From Pseudomonas paralcaligenes (GTDB lineage Bacteria; Pseudomonadota; Gammaproteobacteria; Pseudomonadales; Pseudomonadaceae), in NCBI RefSeq assembly GCF_019655855.1, contig NZ_BPFX01000002.1, forward strand, positions 1 to 64,000: a stretch of DNA of 64,000 nt. Direction: 5' to 3'. The position numbers and the translations under genes are program-made. Shown one piece after another: positions 40,880-49,228 of this stretch. The notes under the pieces are model-generated. The model was not told where the DNA came from, searched no databases, and worked only from the letters and a program-made list of their open reading frames with translations. Every line of letters starts with the position of its first letter. Position 1 is the stretch's first letter.

Positions 40880-43800
40880 ATGAGTGAATCCGCAGGCCTG
40901 CCGGTGTCGCATATCGGCCACGAAGTGGCGGGTGCGGTGATCGTGACCGGCTCCCCCAACGTATTCGTCGGCAGCACGGCGGTGGGCATGGCCGACCAGC
41001 CCTCCGCCTGTTCGCCGAGCGTCGGTGGCCCGGTCAACCCGATCCTGGGCGCCAAGCTGCTGCCGGCGGAAACCGACTTCGTCCTGCCGGCGCCGATGCC
41101 CTTCGCCTTCAGCCGCGGCTACCTGTCGCGCGACGGGCGTATCGGCAGCCTGGGCCAGGGTTGGTCCCTGCCCGGCGAGGGGCTGGGCCTGGAGCTGGAT
41201 ACCGACAGCACCACCCTCACCGACGCCCAGGGCCGGCGCATCGCCTTTCCCGCCCTGAAGCCGGGCACCTCGTACTACTCCGGCAGCGAGCGGCTGTGGA
41301 TGCGCCGTGGCGGCGCCGAAGCGGACCAGCCCTGCGAGCCCTGGGGCCGGCGCTGGACCGGCGTGCCGGAAGCCGTGCAGCAACACGAAGGCTCCGTCGT
41401 GCTGCTGTCCGGCCAGGGCTTCGTGCATTTTCGCCGCGAGCCGGCCGGGCGCTGGCGCCTGCACGCCAGCTTCGACCGCAACGGCTACCGCAGCGAATTC
41501 GGCTGGGGCGAGCAGGGCGTGCTGTCGAGCGTGCGCGACAGCGCCGGGCGCAGCTACGCCCTGGTCTACCAGCGCCTGTTCGAGGCCCGAGAGAACGATC
41601 ATGGCCTGCGCCTGCTCGGCGTGATCCTGGCGAACCCGGCCGGTCCGATCCCCGCCGGCTTCGACCCCGCCCACCCGGACAACGACTGGCTGGTGCGCTA
41701 CGACTTCAGCGCCGAGGGCGACCTGAGCCAGGTGCGCAACCGCATCGGCGAGGTGGTGCGCACCTTCACCTGGCGCAACCACCTGATGACCGGCCACGGC
41801 CAGCCCGGCGGCGTGGACATGCGCTACGAATGGGACCGCCACGACCCGCAGGGCAAGGTGCTGCGCCAGATCGAGGCGGATGGCCTGACCCACACCTACC
41901 ACTACCGCGACGACCACACCGAAGTCACCGACAACCTCGGCCGCAGCCAGCGCTACGCATTCACCGGCGAAGGCGACCTGCGCCGCTGGAGCGCCCACGT
42001 GCGCGCCGATGGCAGCCGGATCGAATACGAACACGACCTGTTCGGCCGGCTGGTGGCAGTGAAGGACGCTCTGGGCCGGACGAGCCGGCGCTACCTGGAC
42101 GGCGAGGGCCGCCCGCTGGAAACCCAAAGCCCCGGCGGCGCCTCACAGCGCCACACCCTCGACCCCGAGACCGGCTGGCCGCTCGGCCTGCAGGATGCAG
42201 AGGGCCGACGCTGGACCCTGACCCGCGACGAGCGCGGCAACCTCCTCAGCGTCCTTGACCCGCTGGGCGAACCGACCCGCTACGAATACACCCACCCCCA
42301 ACTGCCCGACCGCCCCACCCGCATCATCGACGCCAAGGGCGGTGCCAAGACCCTGGCCTGGAACCGCTACGGCCAACTGGTCAGCTACACCGACTGCTCG
42401 GGCCACACCACCCACCACGAATACGATGACCAAGGCCGGCTCATCGCCAGCCGCGATCCCCTGGGCCAGCGGGTGGTTCGCCACTACGACCGCCTCAATA
42501 GACTTATCGGCCTGCGCCTGGCCGATGGCACGGGCGAGCAATACCGCTACGACCGCCTCGGCCGGCTGGTCAGCCTCACCGACGCCCAGGGCAAGACCAC
42601 CCGCCTGGCCTGGGACCGCGCGGGCCGCCTGACCCGGCGGACCGACCCGGCCGGCCTGAGCCAGGCCTGCGAATACGACCTGGCCGGTCGGCTGATCGTC
42701 CTGACCAACGAAAACCAGTCCCAGACCCGCTTCGCCTACGACCTAATGGATCGGCTGATCGAGGAACAGGGCTTCGATGGCCGCCGCCAGCGCTACCGCT
42801 ACAACGCCGCCGGTGAACTGATCGAGCGCCAGGAGGCCGATGAACGCATCACCCGCTACCAACACGACCTCGACGGCCGCCTGCTGGCCCGCCACCTGCC
42901 GGCCACCGACCAGGTGGAAGCCTTCAGCGAACACTTCCGCTGGAGCAAAGGCGGCCAACTGACCGGCGTGCACACCCCCGACAGCGACGTGCTGTTCGCC
43001 TACGACCAGGCTGGCCGCCTGGCCCTGGAAACCCAGCGCCACCGCGACGGCTGGGACTACAGCCTGGCCCACCGCTACGACGCCCTGGGCACTCGTCAGA
43101 GCAGCCAGTACGGCGACGCACCACCGGTCAACTGGCTGACCTACGGCCCTGGCCACCTGCATGGCGTACTGGTCGATGGCCTGGAACTGGCCTTCGAGCG
43201 CGACGCCCTGCACCGCGAAATCGGCCGCGACGCACGGCTCAAGCACGGCACCGACATGCTGTTCAGCCAGACCCGCACCTACGACGGCCTGGGCCGGCTG
43301 AGCGACAGCCAGCTCACACCCCTGTCCGGCAATCCCTGGCGCCGCCACTACGACTACGACCCACGCGGGCAACTGACCGGCATCGGCGACACCCTGCTGC
43401 CCGACATCGCCTACCGCTACGACGACAGCGGCCGACTGATTGGCAGCCAGCATGGTGAAGACAATCAACGCTACCGCTTCGACCCGGCGGGCAACCGGCT
43501 GGAGCGGGACCCCACTCCCAAACCACCCCAGGCGAGCGACTGGTCGCAGCTGGTCCACGCCAACCTGGACAACCCCGACTTCGACCTGCTGGGCGAAGGC
43601 CAGGGCGTGCCCATCGGCCCGCAGCACAGCTGGCCGAGCAACCGCATCAGCGAACTGGACGGCACCCAGTACCGCTACGACCCGGCCGGCAACCTGATCG
43701 AACGCAAAAGCCAAGACGGCGAGATCCTGACCCTGGCCTACGACGGCGCCCACCGCCTCAGCCACCTACAGAGAAAAGACCCGAACGGCGAGACCCTGGA

Positions 43801-44806
43801 GGCCCGCTACCAGTACGACGGCCTGTCGCGGCGCATCCTCAAGCAGGTCCGGCAGAACGGAGAAGAAACCACCACCTGGTACGGCTGGGACGGCGACCGC
43901 CAATGCGCCGAAGCCACGGACGAGCGCCTGCGCACCACCGTGCACGAACCCCACAGCTTCGTGCCGCTGCTGCGCCTGGAACAACGGCGCCAGGAAGAAG
44001 ACCCGCTGCTGGCCGAAGTGCGCCGGCTGCTGGCCAGCGAAGGCCTGCAACTGCCGGAAGAACACCGCCCGGCCGTAGAAGACCTGAGCGTGGCGTGCTT
44101 CCACACCGACCACCTGGGTACCCCGCTGAGACTCACGGGCGAACAGGGAAAAACCCTCTGGCAGGGCCAGGCGGACGACTGGGGCGCCATCGACCACGAA
44201 CAGGGCGAAACCGACCAGCCCATTAGATTTCAGGGGCAGTATCGGGACGAGGAGAGTGGGCTGTATTACAACCGCTATCGGTACTACGCACCGGAATTGG
44301 GGAGGTATGTGACGCAGGATCCTATAGGTTTGATCGGAGGAGTCCACCTTTATCAATACCCGTCTCCCACAGCAGACGTAGACCCTATGGGTTTAGAGCC
44401 AACTCAGACATGGTGGGGAAAGCTGAAGGAGACTGCAGCGGAATGGGGATTGCGGCCAGGAGGCGCTCAAATTGAGTACAGACCTGTAGATCCGGAGCTT
44501 CTACCACCCGGCGTCCCCAATAGCACACCAATAGGTGAAGGTATTGGTGAGCAATGCAAGGATGAAGAAATAGGAGTTGGCGGACTTGGCATGTTCGACA
44601 AGCTATTGAAGAAGATTCTTGGGAAAACCAATGGATCAGGTATAGGAATAGGGGGAGATGCGGCTTGTGTTGATCCTTCTATTACAGCTCACAAAGGTGC
44701 TGAAACAGCTGTAGAGGGGGTAAAAGGTAATAGCGGTGGTCTAGGTCGAGGAACTAGGGCGGTTCTAGACGCGACAAGAGCACGTGAGGAGGCGGCAGGA
44801 CTATGA
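40880..44806 (+). CDS. PAAR-like Rhs polymorphic toxin
   Basis: A 1308-residue Rhs/YD-repeat protein. Residues 1-60 contain a PAAR-like segment (HIGHEVAGAVIVTGSPNVFV), followed by an RHS/DUF6531 entry region, more than 20 YD repeats (to about residue 1080), and the RHS core end (FQGQYRDEESGLYYNRYRYYAPELGRYVTQDPIGL). The core closes with DPMGL at 1168-1172, the usual site of C-terminal autocleavage. The remaining 136 residues (1173-1308) form a toxin domain I do not recognise, encoded by sharply AT-richer DNA. PAAR suggests delivery at a type VI secretion spike; no vgrG or T6SS gene is in the window. Confidence 0.92.
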   Translation: MSESAGLPVSHIGHEVAGAVIVTGSPNVFVGSTAVGMADQPSACSPSVGGPVNPILGAKLLPAETDFVLPAPMPFAFSRGYLSRDGRIGSLGQGWSLPGEGLGLELDTDSTTLTDAQGRRIAFPALKPGTSYYSGSERLWMRRGGAEADQPCEPWGRRWTGVPEAVQQHEGSVVLLSGQGFVHFRREPAGRWRLHASFDRNGYRSEFGWGEQGVLSSVRDSAGRSYALVYQRLFEARENDHGLRLLGVILANPAGPIPAGFDPAHPDNDWLVRYDFSAEGDLSQVRNRIGEVVRTFTWRNHLMTGHGQPGGVDMRYEWDRHDPQGKVLRQIEADGLTHTYHYRDDHTEVTDNLGRSQRYAFTGEGDLRRWSAHVRADGSRIEYEHDLFGRLVAVKDALGRTSRRYLDGEGRPLETQSPGGASQRHTLDPETGWPLGLQDAEGRRWTLTRDERGNLLSVLDPLGEPTRYEYTHPQLPDRPTRIIDAKGGAKTLAWNRYGQLVSYTDCSGHTTHHEYDDQGRLIASRDPLGQRVVRHYDRLNRLIGLRLADGTGEQYRYDRLGRLVSLTDAQGKTTRLAWDRAGRLTRRTDPAGLSQACEYDLAGRLIVLTNENQSQTRFAYDLMDRLIEEQGFDGRRQRYRYNAAGELIERQEADERITRYQHDLDGRLLARHLPATDQVEAFSEHFRWSKGGQLTGVHTPDSDVLFAYDQAGRLALETQRHRDGWDYSLAHRYDALGTRQSSQYGDAPPVNWLTYGPGHLHGVLVDGLELAFERDALHREIGRDARLKHGTDMLFSQTRTYDGLGRLSDSQLTPLSGNPWRRHYDYDPRGQLTGIGDTLLPDIAYRYDDSGRLIGSQHGEDNQRYRFDPAGNRLERDPTPKPPQASDWSQLVHANLDNPDFDLLGEGQGVPIGPQHSWPSNRISELDGTQYRYDPAGNLIERKSQDGEILTLAYDGAHRLSHLQRKDPNGETLEARYQYDGLSRRILKQVRQNGEETTTWYGWDGDRQCAEATDERLRTTVHEPHSFVPLLRLEQRRQEEDPLLAEVRRLLASEGLQLPEEHRPAVEDLSVACFHTDHLGTPLRLTGEQGKTLWQGQADDWGAIDHEQGETDQPIRFQGQYRDEESGLYYNRYRYYAPELGRYVTQDPIGLIGGVHLYQYPSPTADVDPMGLEPTQTWWGKLKETAAEWGLRPGGAQIEYRPVDPELLPPGVPNSTPIGEGIGEQCKDEEIGVGGLGMFDKLLKKILGKTNGSGIGIGGDAACVDPSITAHKGAETAVEGVKGNSGGLGRGTRAVLDATRAREEAAGL

Positions 44807-45474
44807 GTTTGAAGTCAGCTTTGCTGAAGGGATGCTATGCACTGGTCGCTGTAGTGTGTATATGGTCTTTTGTATTTATGATGCTGCCTTATGGTAATCA
44901 TTTGGCCGCTATATATTTTTCTCAAGAAAAGCCTGAGAATGTATTTGAAAAATTATTCTTTTCGAGTTTTTCAAGGGTGTTTTCATATTTGTATGTTGAT
45001 TATTTTGCGGTTGAGTGTGAGTCAAAAATACTCATACTGAATTCAGATAGTGGGTTTTATTATGAGCATCTGGGAGTTAGTGAGTGGATTTATGCCTATG
45101 AAAAAAATTTAGCCAAGTCGAGTCATGGGGCGAACCCAAGGGGGCGAAAGGTAATATTTGAAATGATAGAGGCATGCCCGCCTGATGGGATAAATAACTC
45201 TCCGCCCTTATCTGCTGCCATATTTATTAAGGATCTTGGCTTTGTGGAAGCATTATTGGAAAGAGGGGCGGATCCTAATCATGGCTATGTTAGTACAAGC
45301 GGGAAAGCTATTACTCCTCTTGTAGTGGCTGACAGGCTGATGGAGGTGGCCCAGAAAAAGAATGATGGCCAAGCTGTAAAGCAATACGGGCTAATTATTC
45401 AAGCTATGTTGCGCGAAATAGATATGCGCAAGTCTGACGGCCGCGATGATGAGTTTGGAGCTCGCAGTAGATAA
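44803..45474 (+). CDS. Candidate Rhs immunity protein (membrane anchor, ankyrin-like)
   Basis: A 223-residue AT-rich gene overlapping the rhs stop by four bases (ATGA). One N-terminal membrane helix (CYALVAVVCIWSFVFMMLPY) precedes a domain with an ankyrin-like motif (PPLSAAIFIKDLGFVEALLE then RGADPNHG and ITPLVVADRLM). Position, overlap and base composition match a cognate immunity protein. A periplasmic domain would imply that the toxin acts outside the cytoplasm or at the membrane. No direct evidence of toxin binding. Confidence 0.7.
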   Translation: MSLKSALLKGCYALVAVVCIWSFVFMMLPYGNHLAAIYFSQEKPENVFEKLFFSSFSRVFSYLYVDYFAVECESKILILNSDSGFYYEHLGVSEWIYAYEKNLAKSSHGANPRGRKVIFEMIEACPPDGINNSPPLSAAIFIKDLGFVEALLERGADPNHGYVSTSGKAITPLVVADRLMEVAQKKNDGQAVKQYGLIIQAMLREIDMRKSDGRDDEFGARSR

Positions 45475-45514
45475 GCTGAGCTTGGCAACATCAGTACGAT
45501 GGCTTGTCGCTACA

Positions 45515-45603
45515 CATGCTCAAGCAGGTCCTACAAAACAGAGAAGAAACCACCACTCGGTGATCGCCGGTGCGCCGAAGCCACGGAAGATCGCCTGTGC
45601 ACC
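45515..45603 (+). pseudogene. Displaced fragment of the Rhs core
   Basis: About 89 bases align with rhs positions 43836-43942: shared blocks CTCAAGCAGGTCC, GAGAAGAAACCACCAC and TGCGCCGAAGCCACGGA, with substitutions and an internal deletion of roughly 15 bases. It is a relic of another rhs 3' region, placed downstream of the current immunity gene. This is the arrangement left by tip replacement in polymorphic toxin loci. Confidence 0.85.
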
Positions 45604-45613
45604 TGGGGGTATA

Positions 45614-46108
45614 ATGGCTAAACTGCTTGATTGGTATTTTTCTATTATTAATAAAATTCTGTGTGAGACTAAGTATTCACTGGGTTTTTCAATTAATTAT
45701 GATGACGTAAAAGGGTTGCAGGCTCTGCAGCGATATAGGATTAGTGATATTGATGGTGTGATTCGCATTGCTAAGATGAGCAATTTTGCTCCTGCCTCAC
45801 ATCATGTGGCGGTGGTGAATGAGAGAGAGGGGGCAGTAATCCATGTGAGGCTGAATACCGGCGAGCGTCTGGTTTCTAATATGTTTTTTATAGCTACAAG
45901 CATACTGCTATTGGTAGTGCTTATAGTTAGTTTGGTTTTGAGTTTTCGTGGTGAATTTGCGTCTGCAGCACTCATGCTGTTAGTTATGTTGCTGGGGTTG
46001 GTGCCTATTCTGGTGCTTTATCTCGTCTCTCGTATTTCATTATTTTTTTCTGATGTGCAGGCTATTTATAAGGTATTACTTGATTCAGGAGGTGCGCTTT
46101 TGGATTGA
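45614..46108 (+). CDS. Orphan membrane protein, possible former immunity gene
   Basis: A 164-residue AT-rich ORF from the ATG at 45614, just after the Rhs relic; the frame is open further upstream only because it runs through the relic. Two adjacent membrane helices occur in the second half (MFFIATSILLLVVLIVSLVL and a second hydrophobic run to YLVSR). The N-terminal half is soluble. It has no recognised domain. Its position after a displaced Rhs fragment suggests it once protected against an earlier Rhs tip. Confidence 0.6.
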   Translation: MAKLLDWYFSIINKILCETKYSLGFSINYDDVKGLQALQRYRISDIDGVIRIAKMSNFAPASHHVAVVNEREGAVIHVRLNTGERLVSNMFFIATSILLLVVLIVSLVLSFRGEFASAALMLLVMLLGLVPILVLYLVSRISLFFSDVQAIYKVLLDSGGALLD

Positions 46109-46426
46109 GCAATGATGTTGCTCTGGCTTTCCTTTTTGGTGGAACTTCCACTCTGAGTGTTTGGTTTGGAGGAGGGAGTACTTCTTGGGCAAGGCTTTTT
46201 TGTTGTTTTTATATCTTACACAAGTCGGGCGGAGTCTTTTGAGATTATGGTGATTAATGCGCCGGTATTTATATTGCTAATTGCTGCGCTCTGTGCTACA
46301 GCAAGAAAACACAAGGCATTCTAATATTTTATAACTATTTATTTGGAGTTTCTGCTTGGGTTTAGGGGTGTTATGGGTTCAAGGCTTGGTTGCGTAGTTA
46401 ATCAGCAGTAAGGCGTTGATACATCT
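46109..46426 (+). other. AT-rich stretch with gene remnants
   Basis: About 320 bases without a convincing complete gene. A GTG-initiated open frame at 46157-46324 would encode 55 residues with two hydrophobic runs (LLGQGFFVVFIS and VFILLIAALCATA) and may be the tail of a decayed membrane protein. Base composition matches the neighbouring orphan genes and not the host background. Confidence 0.4.
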
Positions 46427-46615
46427 ATGAGCGCATCCTTTTTTAGCAATTTTATGTATTTGCTCGGCTTCATTGGTCTGGCTGCTATCGGGCTGCTACC
46501 GTTGCGGACTTGGCAAGTTGTGAGCAATACGATTGTGCATAAATCTTTAAGCTTTCATGGAAAACTTTTTAACCGGCTTCGCCTTGCTTGTTGTTCTGGC
46601 GGCTCTCTGGAGTGA
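46427..46615 (+). CDS. Small orphan membrane ORF
   Basis: A 62-residue ORF with one hydrophobic segment (YLLGFIGLAAIGLLPL). It overlaps the next small ORF in another frame. The two may be pieces of a single membrane protein broken by a frameshift near 46550-46610. No family recognised. Confidence 0.4.
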   Translation: MSASFFSNFMYLLGFIGLAAIGLLPLRTWQVVSNTIVHKSLSFHGKLFNRLRLACCSGGSLE

Positions 46616-46784
46616 GGTGAAGGTCGTTGTACGTATCTTCAGATGCCTTACCGAGACATATTGTGGCCCAAGCGTTGCGAGCGGATGGATATATCTAGCA
46701 GCGCTGGGTGCTGTATATCTATTCGTTGAGATTGCGATATTTGTGTGCAAGCTAGGGCAACCTCTCTATAAAGGCGATCTGTAG
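46557..46784 (+). CDS. Small orphan two-helix membrane ORF
   Basis: A 75-residue ORF with two hydrophobic segments (FLTGFALLVVLAALW and WIYLAALGAVYLFVEIAIFV). It ends the AT-rich Rhs-associated region, 68 bases before the uvrD stop. Could be an independent small immunity-like protein or the C-terminal half of the broken gene that starts at 46427. Confidence 0.45.
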   Translation: MENFLTGFALLVVLAALWSEVKVVVRIFRCLTETYCGPSVASGWIYLAALGAVYLFVEIAIFVCKLGQPLYKGDL

Positions 46785-46852
46785 TGTCTGATACGCCGCA
46801 TAGGTTTCCGCTCTCACAGCAGAACGAAAACCTACGCTGTCCGAGAAACTGG

Positions 46853-49042
46853 CTACACCGCTTCTAGCTTGGCATACGCCAGCATCAGCCACTTGCTGCC
46901 TTCGCTGGCGAAATTGACCTGTACTCGGGCCTGGGCGCCGCTGCCTTCGAAGTTGAGGATCACGCCCTCGCCGAACAGGCTGTGGCGCACGGCCTGGCCG
47001 AGGCTGAAGGGGGTTTCCGGCACCTGGCTGCCGGCGAACATCGAGCCGCCGCTCATGGTTCGGCTCGGGGCCTGGTAGGGGCGGCTGACGCTGTTGGACA
47101 GGCGTACTTCCTGGATCAGCGCCGGCGGTATCTCGCGGACGAAGCGCGAGACCTTGTTGTAGGTCTCGCTGCCGTACAGGCGGCGGGTCTCGGCGTAGGT
47201 CAGCACCAGTTGCTGCATGGCGCGGGTGACGCCGACGTAGGCCAGGCGGCGTTCTTCTTCCAGGCGGCCGGGTTCTTCCAGGCTCATCTTGTGGGGGAAC
47301 AGGCCTTCTTCCATGCCGACCAGGAACACCAGCGGGAATTCCAGACCCTTGGCGCTGTGCAGGGTCATCAGCTGGATGCAGTCCTCGTGCTCCTCGGCCT
47401 GGGTGTCGCCGGCCTCCAGCGAGGCGTGGGTGAGGAAGGCGGCCAGGGGCGAGAGGTCGTCGTCTTCGTTGTTCTCGAAGTTGCGCGCGGCGCTGACCAG
47501 TTCTTCCAGGTTCTCCACCCGGGCCTGGCCCTTCTCGCCCTTCTCGGCCTGGTGCCAGGCGAGCAGGCCGCTCTGTTCGATCACCGTCTGGGTCATCAGG
47601 TGCAGCGGCATGTCCAGCACCTTGGCGGCCAGGTTCTCGACCAGCTCGACGAAGCCGGTCAGCGCCGTGGCGGCACGGCCGGTGAGGCCCTTGTTGGCGA
47701 TCAGCTGTTGCATGGCCGCCCACATGGACAGGTAGGCGTGGCGGGCGTGCTCGCGGATGGCCTCGACGGTCTTCTCGCCGACGCCGCGGGTCGGCACGTT
47801 GATCACCCGTTCCAGGGCGGCGTCGTTGTGGCGGCCGTCGAGCAGGCGCAGGTAGGCCACGGCGTTCTTGATCTCGGCGCGCTCGAAGAAGCGCTGGCCG
47901 CCGTAGATGCGGTAGGGGATGCGCTCGCGCAGCAGGGCTTCTTCCAGCACCCGCGACTGGGCGTTGGAGCGGTAGAGGATGGCGATCTCGCTGCGCTTGA
48001 GGCCGTCCTTGCGCAGGGCCGCCTCGATCGACTCGACCACATAGCGGGCCTCGTCGTGTTCGTTGAAGGCGGCGTACAGGTTGATCGGCTCGCCGTCGCT
48101 GCCGTCGGTCCACAGTTCCTTGCCGAGGCGCCCGTTGTTGTTGGCGATCAGGGCGTTGGCGGCCTTGAGGATGCCGGCGGTGGAGCGGTAGTTCTGCTCC
48201 AGGCGGATCAGCTGGGTGTCCGGGAAGTCGCTGGAGAACTGCTGGATGTTCTCGATCCGCGCGCCGCGCCAGCCGTAGATCGACTGGTCGTCGTCGCCGA
48301 CCACCATCAGGCTCTCGCCGCCCTTGGCGAGCAGGCGCAGCCAGGCGTACTGCACGGCGTTGGTGTCTTGGAACTCGTCGACCAGGATGTGGCGGAAGCG
48401 CTTCTGGTAGTGGGCCAGCAGGTCCGGCTTGTCGCGCCACAGGTCGAGGGCGCGCAGCAGCAGTTCGGCGAAGTCGATGACCCCGGCGCGGGCGCAGGCG
48501 GCCTCGTAGGCCTGGTAGATCTTCAGCATGGTGGCGAGGAACAGGTCGCCGGCCGGCTGGATGTGCTGCGGGCGGTGGCCCTCGTCCTTCTGCCCGTTGA
48601 TGAACCACTGGGCCTGCTTGGCTGGCCAGCGCTGCTCGTCCAGGCCGAGTTCGCGGATCACCCGCTTGACCAGGCGCTGCTGGTCGTCGGAGTCGAGGAT
48701 CTGGAAGTTCTCGGCCAGCCCGGCTTCCTGCCAGTGGGCGCGCAGCAGGCGGTGGGCCAGGCCGTGGAAGGTGCCGACCCACATGCCGCTGGGGCTCAGG
48801 CCGAGCATCTGCTCGATGCGCTGGCGCATCTCGGCGGCGGCCTTGTTGGTGAAGGTCACCGACAGGATCGAATACGGCGAGGCATCGAGGAACTGGATGA
48901 GGTAGGCGATGCGGTGCACCAGCACCCGGGTCTTGCCCGAGCCGGCGCCGGCCAGCACCAGCTGGCGTCCGAGGGGGGCGGCCACGGCCTGGCACTGCGC
49001 GTCGTTGAGGGAAGCGAGGAGGAGTTCGGGATCGTTATGCAT
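46853..49042 (-). CDS. uvrD: DNA helicase II (UvrD)
   Basis: Superfamily 1 3'-5' helicase for nucleotide excision and mismatch repair, 729 residues. It has Walker A AGAGSGKT (31-38), motif II VDEFQDTN, motif III GDDDQSIYGWRGA, motif IV QNYRST, motif V LMTLHSAKGLEFP and motif VI YVGVTRAMQQL, and ends with the UvrD C-terminal tudor-like domain (FGEGVILNFEGSGAQARVQVNF). It is followed on the other side by a GGDEF-EAL gene, as in P. aeruginosa. Rep is the main alternative, but the C-terminal domain and length fit UvrD. Confidence 0.94.
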   Translation of the reverse strand: MHNDPELLLASLNDAQCQAVAAPLGRQLVLAGAGSGKTRVLVHRIAYLIQFLDASPYSILSVTFTNKAAAEMRQRIEQMLGLSPSGMWVGTFHGLAHRLLRAHWQEAGLAENFQILDSDDQQRLVKRVIRELGLDEQRWPAKQAQWFINGQKDEGHRPQHIQPAGDLFLATMLKIYQAYEAACARAGVIDFAELLLRALDLWRDKPDLLAHYQKRFRHILVDEFQDTNAVQYAWLRLLAKGGESLMVVGDDDQSIYGWRGARIENIQQFSSDFPDTQLIRLEQNYRSTAGILKAANALIANNNGRLGKELWTDGSDGEPINLYAAFNEHDEARYVVESIEAALRKDGLKRSEIAILYRSNAQSRVLEEALLRERIPYRIYGGQRFFERAEIKNAVAYLRLLDGRHNDAALERVINVPTRGVGEKTVEAIREHARHAYLSMWAAMQQLIANKGLTGRAATALTGFVELVENLAAKVLDMPLHLMTQTVIEQSGLLAWHQAEKGEKGQARVENLEELVSAARNFENNEDDDLSPLAAFLTHASLEAGDTQAEEHEDCIQLMTLHSAKGLEFPLVFLVGMEEGLFPHKMSLEEPGRLEEERRLAYVGVTRAMQQLVLTYAETRRLYGSETYNKVSRFVREIPPALIQEVRLSNSVSRPYQAPSRTMSGGSMFAGSQVPETPFSLGQAVRHSLFGEGVILNFEGSGAQARVQVNFASEGSKWLMLAYAKLEAV

Positions 49043-49228
49043 CGCGGCATTCTACGGGCCGGGCGGCGGCGCGGCAAAGCGCGTCCGGACGGGCAGGCGC
49101 GATGAGTGAACGAATGTTCGCAATTTCTCGGGCAAAGCTGTTAAAAAGCCACCATCAGGCTTGGGCGACCCCTCTAGCTCGGGTATGCTCGGGAAAAAGT
49201 CAGGCATTCCATTACAAGAACATCGCCT

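Noticed and set aside
44240..46800. Prophage or genomic island insertion
   Set aside because: AT-richness is confined to the Rhs tip and immunity region; no integrase, tRNA, phage gene or direct repeats were found.
46853..49042. Rep helicase as the identity of this gene
   Set aside because: Length, C-terminal tudor-like domain and neighbourhood match UvrD better.
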